Source of the DNA: Pectobacterium atrosepticum
GTDB taxonomy: Bacteria > Pseudomonadota > Gammaproteobacteria > Enterobacterales > Enterobacteriaceae
DNA length: 64,000 nt
Assembly (NCBI GenBank): GCA_019056595.1
Contig: CP036163.1
Coordinates: 496,001 to 560,000, forward strand
Direction of reading: 5' to 3'
The translations under genes were made by a program, and so were the position numbers. The notes below the pieces were generated by a model. It ran no database searches. It saw only the letters and a list, made by a program, of their open reading frames with translations, and had not been told where the DNA came from. This document shows, piece by piece, positions 36,875 to 46,300 of the stretch (position 1 is its first letter; every line of letters starts with the position of its first letter).

Positions 36875-37674
36875 TTATTAGCCCTTAAGTCGTGTTGAGT
36901 GAGAACGGAATCGTGTGATGCGTCAGGTGAAACGAGTTCAGCAGAAACAGATTGCGGTGAAGTGGATTCAACAGAAGCAGATTGAGGCCGCGCCTGCTGT
37001 AGCATGTGCAAGGTTATTTTTCTGACTTCGGCCTTACTGACCGCAATGTGGTCGGTCAGAATGCGCTGCGCCTCCTCGGTGTGTTGTTGCAAGATCGCCA
37101 GCAAAATCTGGGCGTGTTCTTTATAGGTCGCATCGATGCGATCCTCACGGGTGAAGTCGAGGCGGCGAATAATGCGAATTTTCTCCGTCAGTTCGCCGTG
37201 AATCCGCGCCATTTCGCTGTTGCCTGCCGCCATAACCAACCCACGGTGAAACCCTTCGTCATAGCGGGACACGGTCTTCCCATCATCCAGACGCGGTTCC
37301 TCAATCCAGAAACGTTTCAGATCGGCCAATAACTCGGCGCAGCGCCCCGGCGGCATCCCGCACAGTCGCCGAATGGCTTCGCGCTCCAACACAATGCGGA
37401 AATCATAAAGTTCTTCGAAATACTCAAAATCAAAGGGGCGCACCTGCCAGCCGCTGCGGAAATAGACTTCGACATACCCTTCCCGCTCCAGCCAGAACAG
37501 CGCCTGACGCACCGGCGTGCGGCTAACCGACATCCGCTCGGCAATCTCACTTTCACTGAAGCGATCGCCCGGCATCAGTCGAAAGTCGAAAATGTCGTTT
37601 TTCAGCGTCTGATACACCCGTTCCGCCAACGCTTCCGGGCGATCTTTGTTATTTTTTTGTGTGCCTGTTCGCAT
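36871..37674 (-). CDS. GntR-family (FCD-type) regulator inside the urea operon
   Basis: 267 residues. The N-terminal winged helix is AERVYQTLKNDIFDFRLMPG, SESEIAERMSVSRTPVRQAL, LEREGYVEVYFRSGWQVRPF. The FCD ligand domain follows with LYDFRIVLEREAIRRL, DEGFHRGLVMAAGN and LLAILQQHTEEAQRILTDHI, with metal-type His/Asp. The C-terminus after residue 235 is a low-complexity tail of SVESTSPQS-like repeats. It lies between the urea carboxylase and urtA, so it is a likely autoregulated controller of the whole operon. Confidence 0.88.
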   Translation of the reverse strand: MRTGTQKNNKDRPEALAERVYQTLKNDIFDFRLMPGDRFSESEIAERMSVSRTPVRQALFWLEREGYVEVYFRSGWQVRPFDFEYFEELYDFRIVLEREAIRRLCGMPPGRCAELLADLKRFWIEEPRLDDGKTVSRYDEGFHRGLVMAAGNSEMARIHGELTEKIRIIRRLDFTREDRIDATYKEHAQILLAILQQHTEEAQRILTDHIAVSKAEVRKITLHMLQQARPQSASVESTSPQSVSAELVSPDASHDSVLTQHDLRANK

Positions 37675-37730
37675 CGTTTTCTCCGTCTCGCCGTTTATTA
37701 CCTGTCGTCCGTTTTATGCAGACGCATACT

Positions 37731-40700
37731 TTATTCCAGCCATAGCAAGGCATCGCCAGGACTGACCGGACGTCCCGGCTGGCAACCGATGCGCTTCACT
37801 CGGCCAGACTGCGGCGCGTTAATCGTCAGTTCCATTTTCATCGCTTCGACAATGATCAGCGGCTGTCCGGCCTCAACCTCATCCCCCACATTCACCAGTA
37901 CTTTCCAGATATTGCCGTTCATATCTGCACTGACCTGAAAAGCGTCGTCGTCGTTTTCTACGGGGGCGATTAAAACGTCCTCCTGCGGCGTGCTGTCATC
38001 CTCTTGCTGCCACAGCGCCACCTCGGTTTCAAATGCAGAGGCCTGACGCTGGCGAAACGCGGTGATATCGTCGGCCTGTTCGGTCAGAAAACGCGTGTGT
38101 TCAGCGAAATCAAATTCGGTTTCTTCGATGTGGATCCCAGCGCGTCCTTCGCGAAAATCCTCACGCAGCGCCGTTAGTTCGGCTTCGCTGACCGGATAAA
38201 ACCGTACCTGATCGAAGAAGCGCAGCAGCCACGGTTCACCCGCGATGAATTGATCGTTTTTGAGGAACTTGTTCCAGATCGGCAGCGTGCGCCCCACCAG
38301 TTGATAGCCGCCGGGCGAATCCATGCCGTAAATGCACATGTACATGCCGCCGATACCGACCGTGCCTTCCGCAGTGAAGGTGCGCGCCGGATTGTATTTG
38401 GAGCTAAGCAGACGGTGGCGTGGATCGACTGGCACCGCACAGGGCGCACCGAGATAAACGTCGCCTAGCCCCAAAATCAGGTAGCTGGCATCGAAAATGG
38501 TGTCGCGCACGTCATCACGGCTCGGTAAACCGTTAATGCGCTGAATAAAATCGACATTATTCGGCAGCCAGGGCGCACTGGCGCGTACGGTTTCACGGTA
38601 GCGTTCAACCGCGCCGAGCGTAGCGCTGTCTTCAAACGCCATTGGCAAATGGACAATGCGCGACGGCACGGTCATCTGGCTGACGTCGCCGAGCTGGCTT
38701 TCCAGGTGCAGCAGCACATCCAGCAGCGCGCGCTGGCGGAGAACTCGGCTGTCGTAGCGTACCTGTAGCGAACGTACGCCAGGCGATAGCTCTTCTATTC
38801 CCGCCGTCTCTGAAGCACGGATCGCGATCATCAGCAGATGAATACGTAGCCGCAGCGCCAGATCGAGCACGTTCTCGCCGTACTCGATCAAAACGTAGTT
38901 ATCGCCTGCCTGACGATAGACGGCGGCTGGCGTGGTCGCCGTGGCTTGCACGGCAGCCAGCACCGTTGCTGAGCCATATTCCGTCGTTGCCAACGAGGGG
39001 ACGTCAAATGCAGGTACGTGGGCTGCACCCAACGAGGAAACACAGTCAGCCTGCGCCTGTTCCAGCGCAACGGCTTCGTCCGCGCTGATGGGATGGAAAC
39101 GAATGCGATCGCCCGGCTTAACCTGACCGACTTTCCACAGTTCCGCTTTGGCAATGGTGACCGGACAGACAAATCCGCCTAGACTTGGCCCATCTCGCGT
39201 GAGGATCACCGGGAAATCGCCGGTAAAATTCACCGCGCCGATGGCATATTCACAGTCGTGAACGTTGGAAGGATGTAAACCGGCCTCGCCGCCGTTAGCC
39301 CTTGTCCAGCTTGGCTTCGGCCCTACCAGACGCACGCCCAGTCGGTTCGAGTTGTAGTGCACCTGCCACTCCGCCGCGAAAAATTCGTCGATTGCCGCAT
39401 GGGTAAAGAAATCCGGCGCACCATGCGGGCCATAGAGCACGCCAATACGCCATTCGTTGCCATACTGCGGAATCAGCGCGGCGTCCACGGCCTGCGGTTC
39501 ACTCACTGGTGCCGGCGTAGAACAGGCAGGTAATTCGGGTTGAGAAATCGCTAGCATATCCGCCACGCGCAGCGTTCGTCCGGCGTGGCCGCCAAATTCT
39601 CCGAGCGCGAAAGTCGAGCGGCTGCCGAGATACTGCGGCACATCGATACCGTTACGCACCGCAAGATAGGTGCGACAGCCGGACTGCGCCCGCCCCAGCG
39701 TCAGCGTTTGCCCAGCGGTTACCGTAACGGGCTGCCAATAGGGCACAGCATCTCCATCCAGCGTCGCTGGGCAGTCAGCCCCCGTCAGCGCAATCACTGC
39801 CGTACTGTGGAAACGCAGCGTCGGCCCTTGCAGCGTAAATTCCAGCCCTGCCGCAGCGTCATCATTACCGACAATGCGGTTCGCCAGACGGAACGCGAAA
39901 TCGTCCATCGGACCGGACGGAGGCACGCCGATGTCCCAATAGCCGAGGCGTCCGGGGTAGTCCTGCACGCTGCTCCAGGTGCCGGGTTGGATGACTTCAA
40001 TAACTGACGCCGACGGCGTAAAGCTATCGAGCATCCGCGTCCACACCGTTCCGCTACGGAACGCGTCGGTGGTAATAACCTGACGCAGGTAATCCAGATT
40101 GGTGGCAATACCGTGCAAACGCGTGGCATTCAGTGCCTGTTGCATCTTCTGCAGCGCCAGTTCGCGGGTTTCTGCGTGGACGATCAGCTTGGCGATCATC
40201 GGATCGTAATACGCCGACACCTCAGTACCCGTGCTCACCCAACCATCGACCCGCACGCCGTCGGGAAACGTCACTTCGGTCAGCACGCCGGGGCTGGGCT
40301 GGAAATTTTTCAGCGGATCTTCAGCATAAATGCGCACTTCAATCGCCGCGCCACGCGGTCGTTTTGCGAGCTGCGCCCAGTCAAGCGGTTCATCCGCCGC
40401 AACGCGCAGCATGCATTCGACCAAATCCAGCCCGGTGACACACTCCGTCACCGGATGCTCAACCTGCAAACGGGTATTCACTTCGAGGAAAAAGAACGCG
40501 TCGCGCTCGGCGTCGTAGATAAATTCCACCGTTCCCGCGCTGCGGTAGCTGACCAGCTCACCGAGTTTTACTGCCGCAGCCAGCAGCGCCGCACGCGTGG
40601 TTTCTGGCAAATGCGGCGCAGGTGTTTCTTCCACCACTTTCTGGTTGCGCCGCTGCAATGAGCAATCACGTTCGCCCAGCGCCACCACACGGCCTTTACC

Positions 40701-41345
40701 ATCGCCAAAAATCTGTACTTCTACGTGACGCGCCCGATCGATACAGCGTTCGAGAAACACGCCTGCATCGCTGAAAAACTGCTCGCCCAAGCGGCGCACG
40801 CTCTCCCACGCTGCGTGAAGTGCGGCGGCATCCGCACAGCGCGTCAGGCCAATACCACCGCCACCGGCGGTACTTTTCAGCATCACCGGATAGCCGATCT
40901 CGTCTGCTGCAACTAGCGCGTCCTCCAACGAGGCCAGCAGCGGCGTTCCCGGCGTCATCGGCACACCCGCAGCCGCGGCCAGTTCACGGGCGCGGTGCTT
41001 CAGGCCAAATTCACCAATTTGCTGCGCGGTTGGCCCGACAAATGCGATACCCGCCTTTTCACACGCGGCGGCAAACGGCAGGCTTTCGGATAGAAAACCG
41101 TAGCCCGGCCAGATCGCTTCTGCTCCCGTCTGCTGCGCAGCCGCCAATACCTTATCGATGCACAGATAGCTGTCGCTGGCCTTTTCCCCGCCAATCGATA
41201 CGGCGATATCGGCATCTTTCACATGCTGTGCGTTTTTATCCGCGTCGGAATAAATCGCCACGCTGGTAATCCCCAAGCGCTTTAGCGTGCGCATCGCACG
41301 GCAGGCGATCTCACCTCGGTTAGCAATCAATACGGTCTTAAACAT
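37731..41345 (-). CDS. uca: urea carboxylase (biotin-dependent)
   Basis: 1,204 residues from ATG 41345, the conserved MFKTVLIANRGEIACRAMRT. Domains in order: biotin carboxylase (1-450, GGGGIGLTRC ATP loop, EVNTRLQVEHPVTE), KipA-like carboxyltransferase (about 455-770, VIEVIQPGTWSSVQDYPGRL), KipI-like domain (about 800-1010, YGENVLDLALRLRIH), a linker, and a biotinyl domain with VEAMKMELTINAP near 1170. It carboxylates urea to allophanate with ATP and bicarbonate. Some relatives prefer guanidine, which cannot be decided here. It overlaps the allophanate hydrolase gene by 8 bp. Confidence 0.93.
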   Translation of the reverse strand: MFKTVLIANRGEIACRAMRTLKRLGITSVAIYSDADKNAQHVKDADIAVSIGGEKASDSYLCIDKVLAAAQQTGAEAIWPGYGFLSESLPFAAACEKAGIAFVGPTAQQIGEFGLKHRARELAAAAGVPMTPGTPLLASLEDALVAADEIGYPVMLKSTAGGGGIGLTRCADAAALHAAWESVRRLGEQFFSDAGVFLERCIDRARHVEVQIFGDGKGRVVALGERDCSLQRRNQKVVEETPAPHLPETTRAALLAAAVKLGELVSYRSAGTVEFIYDAERDAFFFLEVNTRLQVEHPVTECVTGLDLVECMLRVAADEPLDWAQLAKRPRGAAIEVRIYAEDPLKNFQPSPGVLTEVTFPDGVRVDGWVSTGTEVSAYYDPMIAKLIVHAETRELALQKMQQALNATRLHGIATNLDYLRQVITTDAFRSGTVWTRMLDSFTPSASVIEVIQPGTWSSVQDYPGRLGYWDIGVPPSGPMDDFAFRLANRIVGNDDAAAGLEFTLQGPTLRFHSTAVIALTGADCPATLDGDAVPYWQPVTVTAGQTLTLGRAQSGCRTYLAVRNGIDVPQYLGSRSTFALGEFGGHAGRTLRVADMLAISQPELPACSTPAPVSEPQAVDAALIPQYGNEWRIGVLYGPHGAPDFFTHAAIDEFFAAEWQVHYNSNRLGVRLVGPKPSWTRANGGEAGLHPSNVHDCEYAIGAVNFTGDFPVILTRDGPSLGGFVCPVTIAKAELWKVGQVKPGDRIRFHPISADEAVALEQAQADCVSSLGAAHVPAFDVPSLATTEYGSATVLAAVQATATTPAAVYRQAGDNYVLIEYGENVLDLALRLRIHLLMIAIRASETAGIEELSPGVRSLQVRYDSRVLRQRALLDVLLHLESQLGDVSQMTVPSRIVHLPMAFEDSATLGAVERYRETVRASAPWLPNNVDFIQRINGLPSRDDVRDTIFDASYLILGLGDVYLGAPCAVPVDPRHRLLSSKYNPARTFTAEGTVGIGGMYMCIYGMDSPGGYQLVGRTLPIWNKFLKNDQFIAGEPWLLRFFDQVRFYPVSEAELTALREDFREGRAGIHIEETEFDFAEHTRFLTEQADDITAFRQRQASAFETEVALWQQEDDSTPQEDVLIAPVENDDDAFQVSADMNGNIWKVLVNVGDEVEAGQPLIIVEAMKMELTINAPQSGRVKRIGCQPGRPVSPGDALLWLE

Positions 41346-43140
41346 GGGACGCCTCCTGACGAGCGAGCCAATGACGCCAGCCGCCGAACGCGGTGATATC
41401 CGTGGCATCGTTCAGCGCGGCCGGTTCGCAAATAAAGCCTTTAACCTGTCGCCCGTCGGCTAACGTCAACGTACCAATCCCCAGCGGTGCCGGAATCTCT
41501 GCGACAAACTCACCAAAACGCGCCAGCGGGATGTCCCACAGTTCGACGATGATCGCCACGCCGTCGGTGCTTTTCGCTAATCCGGGCTTGGCAGGTTGCG
41601 TATTCGCCAGCGCATAAAGACGATAGTTTTCCGCGGTGCGCGTCTCTTCTATCCGTACCGCATCACGGTTGGTCAATTGATGATTGAGCGGCATGCCCGT
41701 CAGATGCGCGCCGACGACGGCGAGACGGACGTGTAATGCGGAAGGCGGTAAGGTGGCAGATCTGGCAGGTAGCGCTTTTCCCGTTGCGCCCAGCGTAAGC
41801 GCCAACTGCGCCTGCCAGCGCAGGCCAAAGCTCGCTAATGCACGGTCGTGCCACGCGGGCGCAATCAACGTGATGCCCGCAGGCAAACCGTCAGCACGGA
41901 AAGGCGCAGGCAACGCCAGCGCCGAAAGATCGGCCAGATTAGTAAAGTTGGTGTAGGTTCCCAATTGGGAGTTGTTACGCACAGGCTCCTGTTTCATCGC
42001 CTCACGCGTGTGGATGGTCGGCGAGGTCGGCACCACTAACGCATCGAACGAGGCCAGCGTCTGTTGAATCTGGCGCGACAGTTCGGCTCGCAGATATTCG
42101 GCTTTGAAAGTATCCACCGCGCTAAAGCGCTCACCGCTCGCCACAATACCGTGCACCACTGGGTCCATCAGTTCGGGCTGGCGCAGCATATTGCCAACCG
42201 CCACCGTGCGTTCCGCCACCCAAGGGCCTTGGTAAAGCTGTTCTGCCAACTGTGTGAATACACTAAAATCGATTGGATGCAGCGTCGCGCCCGTCGCTTC
42301 TAATTCGACCAGCGCGAGCTGCCATGCTGCCTGTGCGACGCTATCATCAAAAAAGGTCGGATCGCTGGGAATAGCAACGCGCGGTTTTTCCGGTAGCAAG
42401 GCTGGCGCACTGCCCGGATGGATGCGCGAATAAGCATCTGCGGCATCGTATCCGCCGGCCAGCTCTGCGACGGTAAACGCATCTTCGACGGTTAACGCAA
42501 ACACGGAGATCGTGTCATTCAGGCGACAGGCTGGCACCACGCCGCTTGCCGATAGCCACCCTTTTGTCGGCTTCAGACCCACGATATTGTTAAAGCCAGC
42601 GGGAACGCGCCCTGAGCCAGCGGTGTCGGTGCCTAATGAAAATGCGGCCAGTCCTCGCGCCAGCACCGAAGCCGATCCTGAACTGGAACCGCCGCTGATA
42701 TAGTCCGCATTGAAGGTATTCGGTACTTCACCAAACGGGGAACGCGTGCCCACCAAGCCAGTGGCAAACTGATCGAGGTTGGTTTTACCGACAACCACCG
42801 CGCCCGCCGCCTTTAATTTGGCGACGGCAGTCGCATCCTTGTCGGCCAGATAGGTGAACGCCGGACACGCTGCGCTCGTCGGCCAGCCTGCAACATCAAT
42901 ATTGTCTTTGACAGCAAAGGGAACGCCGAACAGCGGTAGCGCGTCTGGATTTTCACGATACAGAGGCAACAGCGCCGCGATCTGTACCTGAAGTTGTTCA
43001 GGTGTCGCCAGCACGATCCACGCTGGATCGTCCGCAGAGAAACTGGCGAGCAGCGCACTTAGCGTCTCGCCAACGCTATCGGTCTGCTGTTGATAATGCT
43101 GTTTCCATTCCTGAAGCGTGAGTCCCGTCATTCTTGGCAT
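41338..43140 (-). CDS. atzF: allophanate hydrolase
   Basis: 600 residues, the usual full length. The N-terminal amidase-signature domain has the catalytic Lys in PLFGVPFAVKDNIDVAGWPT, Ser in YISGGSSSGSASVLARGLAA and the nucleophile in GTDTAGSGRVPAGFNNIVGL. The C-terminal ~150 residues (LRLAVVGAHLTGMPLNHQLT and later) form the AtzF/DUR1 decarboxylating domain. It converts allophanate to ammonia and CO2, completing urea amidolyase. First gene of the operon. Confidence 0.93.
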   Translation of the reverse strand: MPRMTGLTLQEWKQHYQQQTDSVGETLSALLASFSADDPAWIVLATPEQLQVQIAALLPLYRENPDALPLFGVPFAVKDNIDVAGWPTSAACPAFTYLADKDATAVAKLKAAGAVVVGKTNLDQFATGLVGTRSPFGEVPNTFNADYISGGSSSGSASVLARGLAAFSLGTDTAGSGRVPAGFNNIVGLKPTKGWLSASGVVPACRLNDTISVFALTVEDAFTVAELAGGYDAADAYSRIHPGSAPALLPEKPRVAIPSDPTFFDDSVAQAAWQLALVELEATGATLHPIDFSVFTQLAEQLYQGPWVAERTVAVGNMLRQPELMDPVVHGIVASGERFSAVDTFKAEYLRAELSRQIQQTLASFDALVVPTSPTIHTREAMKQEPVRNNSQLGTYTNFTNLADLSALALPAPFRADGLPAGITLIAPAWHDRALASFGLRWQAQLALTLGATGKALPARSATLPPSALHVRLAVVGAHLTGMPLNHQLTNRDAVRIEETRTAENYRLYALANTQPAKPGLAKSTDGVAIIVELWDIPLARFGEFVAEIPAPLGIGTLTLADGRQVKGFICEPAALNDATDITAFGGWRHWLARQEASHV

Positions 43141-43152
43141 AGTGTGAATCCC

Positions 43153-43168
43153 ATCTGGTATACAAGAT
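43153..43168. promoter_or_regulatory. candidate GntR operator upstream of atzF
   Basis: ATCTGGTATACAAGAT, 13 bp before the atzF start codon, is a 16-bp palindrome with one mismatched pair and a GTATAC core, the form of FCD/GntR operators. The embedded GntR gene is the obvious candidate ligand. Binding is inferred. Confidence 0.5.
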
Positions 43169-43260
43169 TGAATTCACTAAAGCGAAAACTATGCCACTTT
43201 TCACTGCATTGATTTATATGAAATTAAATGATTTCGTTTCATTATCATGCACAGAAAAGG

Positions 43261-43293
43261 AACAACCGTGCGCCATCGCGGAGCACGGTTGTT
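43261..43293 (-). terminator. terminator of the Gfo/Idh/MocA oxidoreductase gene
   Basis: Perfect 11-bp stem AACAACCGTGC (43261-43271)/GCACGGTTGTT (43283-43293); the minus strand continues CCTTTT. 28 bp beyond the stop. Confidence 0.8.
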
Positions 43294-43320
43294 ATAGGTT
43301 AATTCGCGGAAAATGCTACG

Positions 43321-44328
43321 TCAGGCGATCTTATTCGCGGCCTGCTGCGCCAGAATCGACAGTTCTGTTGCCTTGAAGATATGCGACTGCGACATCGCAT
43401 TTTCGGTGCGCTCACGACAGTCACGTAGAAAATCGGGGAAAAAGGCGCGTTCAACGCTACCTGCGGGGGTGAAACGTTGTTCACCCTTGCCATTCACCAG
43501 ATAAACGACGTTGCTTTCACCGCGCGTGAGATCGACATATTTCCTGATTTCGATATAGCCTTCCGTCCCCAGTATTGTCAGACGACCGTCGCCCCAGACG
43601 CTCAGCCCATCTGGCGTAAACCAGTCACAGCGGAAATAGCCCGTTGCCCCATTGTCGCCGAGTAGCATCGCATCGCCAAAATCCTCAAATTCGGGATGGT
43701 GCGGGTGGTGATAATTCGCCGTCTGGCTGGTCACCACGCGCGCATTGGTATTGCCAGTAAAATAGAGAAACTGCTCAATTTGATGGATGCCGATATCACA
43801 GAGAATCCCGCCGTACTGACGTTTTTGATAAAACCAGTCAGGCCGCGCGCCGCGTTCACGATGTGGGCCAACACCCATCGTCTGAATCACTCGCCCGATC
43901 TCACCCCGCTGCACCAGTTCACCGGCAAACAACGCGCTATCCACATTGATGCGTTCATTAAAGTACACGGCAAACTTGCGACCCGTCTCCGCCACCCGAC
44001 GTTGGACGGCATCCAGCTGTTCCAACGTGGTCAACGGCGGTTTGGCCGTGAAAAAATCCTTGCCCGCATCAAGCGTGCGCAGCGCCAGTTCGGCTCTGTC
44101 ACAGGGAATCACCGCACAGGCGATGAGATCGATAGAAGCATCGGTAATCAGCTGTTCCGCAGAAGCAGCAAAAGGGACGGACGGGAAAAGCGAGGTAAAT
44201 TTTGCCCGATTATCCGAGTCAGATTCGAATACGCCAGCCAACTCAGCACCTGCATCAATGAGTTGCTGACACATGTCATAAATGTGGTTGTGTGCTAATC
44301 CAATCGCTGCAAACCGAATCTTTTTCAT
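43321..44328 (-). CDS. Gfo/Idh/MocA-family NAD(P)-dependent oxidoreductase
   Basis: 335 residues from ATG 44328 (AGAGGTG upstream; a GTG two codons earlier is less likely). The N-terminal Rossmann fold KIRFAAIGLAHNHIYDMCQQ has a divergent dinucleotide loop (GLAHNH instead of GxGxxG). DFFTAKPPLTTLEQLDAVQR holds the conserved EKP-like motif as AKP, with the catalytic Lys present. GGILCDIGIHQIEQFLYFTG has the family's D-x-G-x-H motif. Probably acts on a sugar or inositol derivative. It is separate from the urea operon, which starts in the opposite intergenic space. Confidence 0.82.
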   Translation of the reverse strand: MKKIRFAAIGLAHNHIYDMCQQLIDAGAELAGVFESDSDNRAKFTSLFPSVPFAASAEQLITDASIDLIACAVIPCDRAELALRTLDAGKDFFTAKPPLTTLEQLDAVQRRVAETGRKFAVYFNERINVDSALFAGELVQRGEIGRVIQTMGVGPHRERGARPDWFYQKRQYGGILCDIGIHQIEQFLYFTGNTNARVVTSQTANYHHPHHPEFEDFGDAMLLGDNGATGYFRCDWFTPDGLSVWGDGRLTILGTEGYIEIRKYVDLTRGESNVVYLVNGKGEQRFTPAGSVERAFFPDFLRDCRERTENAMSQSHIFKATELSILAQQAANKIA

Positions 44329-44475
44329 CTTCACCTCTGCCGATCTCGCTATACCGAATCACTACAATAGAGTGGGAATGGGACTAGCTAAAGACAAAAG
44401 CCACGCAACGCGTTAGAATTTTCCCTGTTTTTTGACATACCTACATTTTCTGCAACGCAACCAAAAAAGATAACC

Positions 44476-44652
44476 ATGAAAAGAAAACGTATTCTGATCC
44501 CCCTCCTCATTCTGATCCTGTTTGTGCTCTATCTGAATCGCGATGCATTGAATCCTTTTGCCCCAGACTGCAAAAACCTGCCAGCGAATCAACCGAAGCC
44601 AGAAGCGTGCAAAAAACCGGTGAAAGAAGTTGCACCCGGTTTTGAGATTTAA
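44476..44652 (+). CDS. 58-residue single-pass membrane protein
   Basis: ATG 44476 to TAA 44650-44652. MKRKRILIPLLILILFVLYL is a positively charged start followed by one membrane helix, then a proline-rich tail with two cysteines (APDCKNLP, PEACKKP) that would lie in the periplasm. A weak purine stretch (AAAAAAGATAA) precedes the start. No family recognised. Divergent from the oxidoreductase gene. Confidence 0.5.
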   Translation: MKRKRILIPLLILILFVLYLNRDALNPFAPDCKNLPANQPKPEACKKPVKEVAPGFEI

Positions 44653-45351
44653 GCTGACGAAATTTAAGCTGACGCCTTAGCGTGGGTTGGGGATATTAAT
44701 CTGTTCCAGCGCGGGATTAACCGCCTTGGCAAATCTTCAGGGATATTTGATGGCTGTCGATTACCTATTCATTTTATAGGAACGTCACTTCCATAAGCAT
44801 ATTTTCAGGCTTGTGGCGGAAGTAATACAGACCATAGGTAAATTGTTGTTCGATTACATATCATTATCATCATTAACGTTCAAGAGATACATCCCTCAAC
44901 CTGACAGCAACGATCCCCGTAACACCTACCCCCCTCTCTTACAATAATCAAACTAAATTATTACAAATAATTTCAAATAGTAACTAAATATGTGATCCAC
45001 ATAAATGAAACAATGCTTCCTTTTCACCATAATGCCACACAGGCTAATTATCAAATTTACTGATTAATTAGAGTGTCCCGTAAAAGGTAGGAATTATCGA
45101 CACTCACTCATCAGCATAAACCATTTCGCTGATTGAAATACTCATAAGCTAAGCCGTATATAAGGGGTAACCGATGAATTGATAGATCTTGATTTACCAG
45201 GGAGAATGCCCTGTCTGACATTATTAATGGCGTTATCATCATTCCTGGTGATTCTATTTATACGCCAAAAAAATGACATCAACTGTCTGGTTTTAAAGAT
45301 AGAGATTGCACTCGCCAAAAATATTATTTATTCAAAAAAGAGAAAGACAGA
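44653..45351 (+). promoter_or_regulatory. long regulatory region upstream of the KdgM-like porin gene
   Basis: About 700 bp without a gene, AT-rich from 44870 on. It contains a KdgR-like box at 45003-45023 and, just before it, TGTGATCCACATAA (44991-45004), a partial CRP-like half site. A hairpin ACTTCCATAAGC/GCTTGTGGCGGAAGT is near 44787-44822. Confidence 0.5.
45003..45023. promoter_or_regulatory. candidate KdgR box
   Basis: AAATGAAACAATGCTTCCTT matches the KdgR consensus (AATGAAACAnTGTTTCATT) closely in the left half and partly in the right. It lies 330 bp upstream of the porin gene, in a region preceding a pectin module, where KdgR repression is expected. Confidence 0.6.
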
Positions 45352-46170
45352 ATGAAAATAGACACACGTAACCTACTTATTGTTTGCGCTGGACTCGCCC
45401 CTTTTCTTGCCCAGGCAGAAACTGACGGCAAAACGACTTTCCAATATGAACATAACTGGAAGACGGAAGACCGCCGCCACTCAGATTCCATCAAGCTCAT
45501 TCACAAGAAAACAAACGGCTGGTCGTACGAAGTCAAATTCAGTACATCTGCGGGCGGGAACAGCAACTACGACGTCGCCTATGACGATATGCAAGGCGGC
45601 TCAGGTGGCATGGTGATTGGTAAGGACTTCAAACTAAGCAAAGCCGCAACCTTAACCCCTAGCTTCGAGTTCTCGATTGGGAATGCCTCCATGATGTATC
45701 AGCCGGGGCTAAAATATAGCTACCGGATCAACAGCGACTGGTCCACTTATGGTCGCTATCGCTACGAATATAAAAAACCGACTCGTAGTTCACGTTATTC
45801 GACCATTTCCACGTCGGATAAATATGGTTACGCAGGGGAATCTTATCTATCAAAATCTGACACCGGACGCCACCGATTGGATGCCGGGGTAACCTATTCT
45901 GGGCTTGACAATATTAATCTGACTTACGTCTTTAACTACTATATCGGTGATAACACCACCAAATCGTATAAATATAGCAAGGGTGAATTCACAGAAAGAG
46001 AATACGCCGTCTATGACAATGGTAAAACAGACTATGAGCATCAGTTCAAAGTTCAATATAAGTTAAACAAACAGCTAACTCCTTACATTGAGTATGATGA
46101 TATTAGCCAATCCAGCACATCATCAAGCCGTCAGGGGAAAATCAAAGTTGGTTTCAACTACGTTTTCTAA
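45352..46170 (+). CDS. KdgM-family oligogalacturonate porin
   Basis: 272 residues: signal peptide ending at LAQA, then a 12-stranded-type small beta-barrel with alternating polar and aromatic strands. TFQYEHNWKTEDRRHSDSIK, WSYEVKFSTSAGGN, YQPGLKYSYRINSDWSTYGR, RYRYEYKKPTR, RHRLDAGVTYSGLDNINLTY and terminal IKVGFNYVF match KdgM/NanC porins, with the Arg-rich pore lining that carries acidic oligosaccharides. It is longer than usual, with Ser/Tyr-rich loops (SSRYSTISTSDKYG). The next gene is a second porin. Confidence 0.85.
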   Translation: MKIDTRNLLIVCAGLAPFLAQAETDGKTTFQYEHNWKTEDRRHSDSIKLIHKKTNGWSYEVKFSTSAGGNSNYDVAYDDMQGGSGGMVIGKDFKLSKAATLTPSFEFSIGNASMMYQPGLKYSYRINSDWSTYGRYRYEYKKPTRSSRYSTISTSDKYGYAGESYLSKSDTGRHRLDAGVTYSGLDNINLTYVFNYYIGDNTTKSYKYSKGEFTEREYAVYDNGKTDYEHQFKVQYKLNKQLTPYIEYDDISQSSTSSSRQGKIKVGFNYVF

Positions 46171-46300
46171 GAAATGCAGAACTTTATAAAGTAAATATGC
46201 CGTATTTCGTATCGCGTTGCTGAAAAATAAACTCATGAATAAATTTTGTCTATCAGCGCACAGTTTTCATAATTAACGACCAATATTAATGGTGCCCATA

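Noticed and set aside
43141-43320. ykkC/guanidine riboswitch ahead of the urea amidolyase genes
   Set aside because: The short leader has no conserved guanidine-riboswitch elements; only a small palindrome and the neighbour's terminator are seen.
44865-44880. Fur-like ATCATTATCATCATT upstream of the porin gene
   Set aside because: Poor symmetry in AT-rich DNA, and the neighbouring genes have no iron link.
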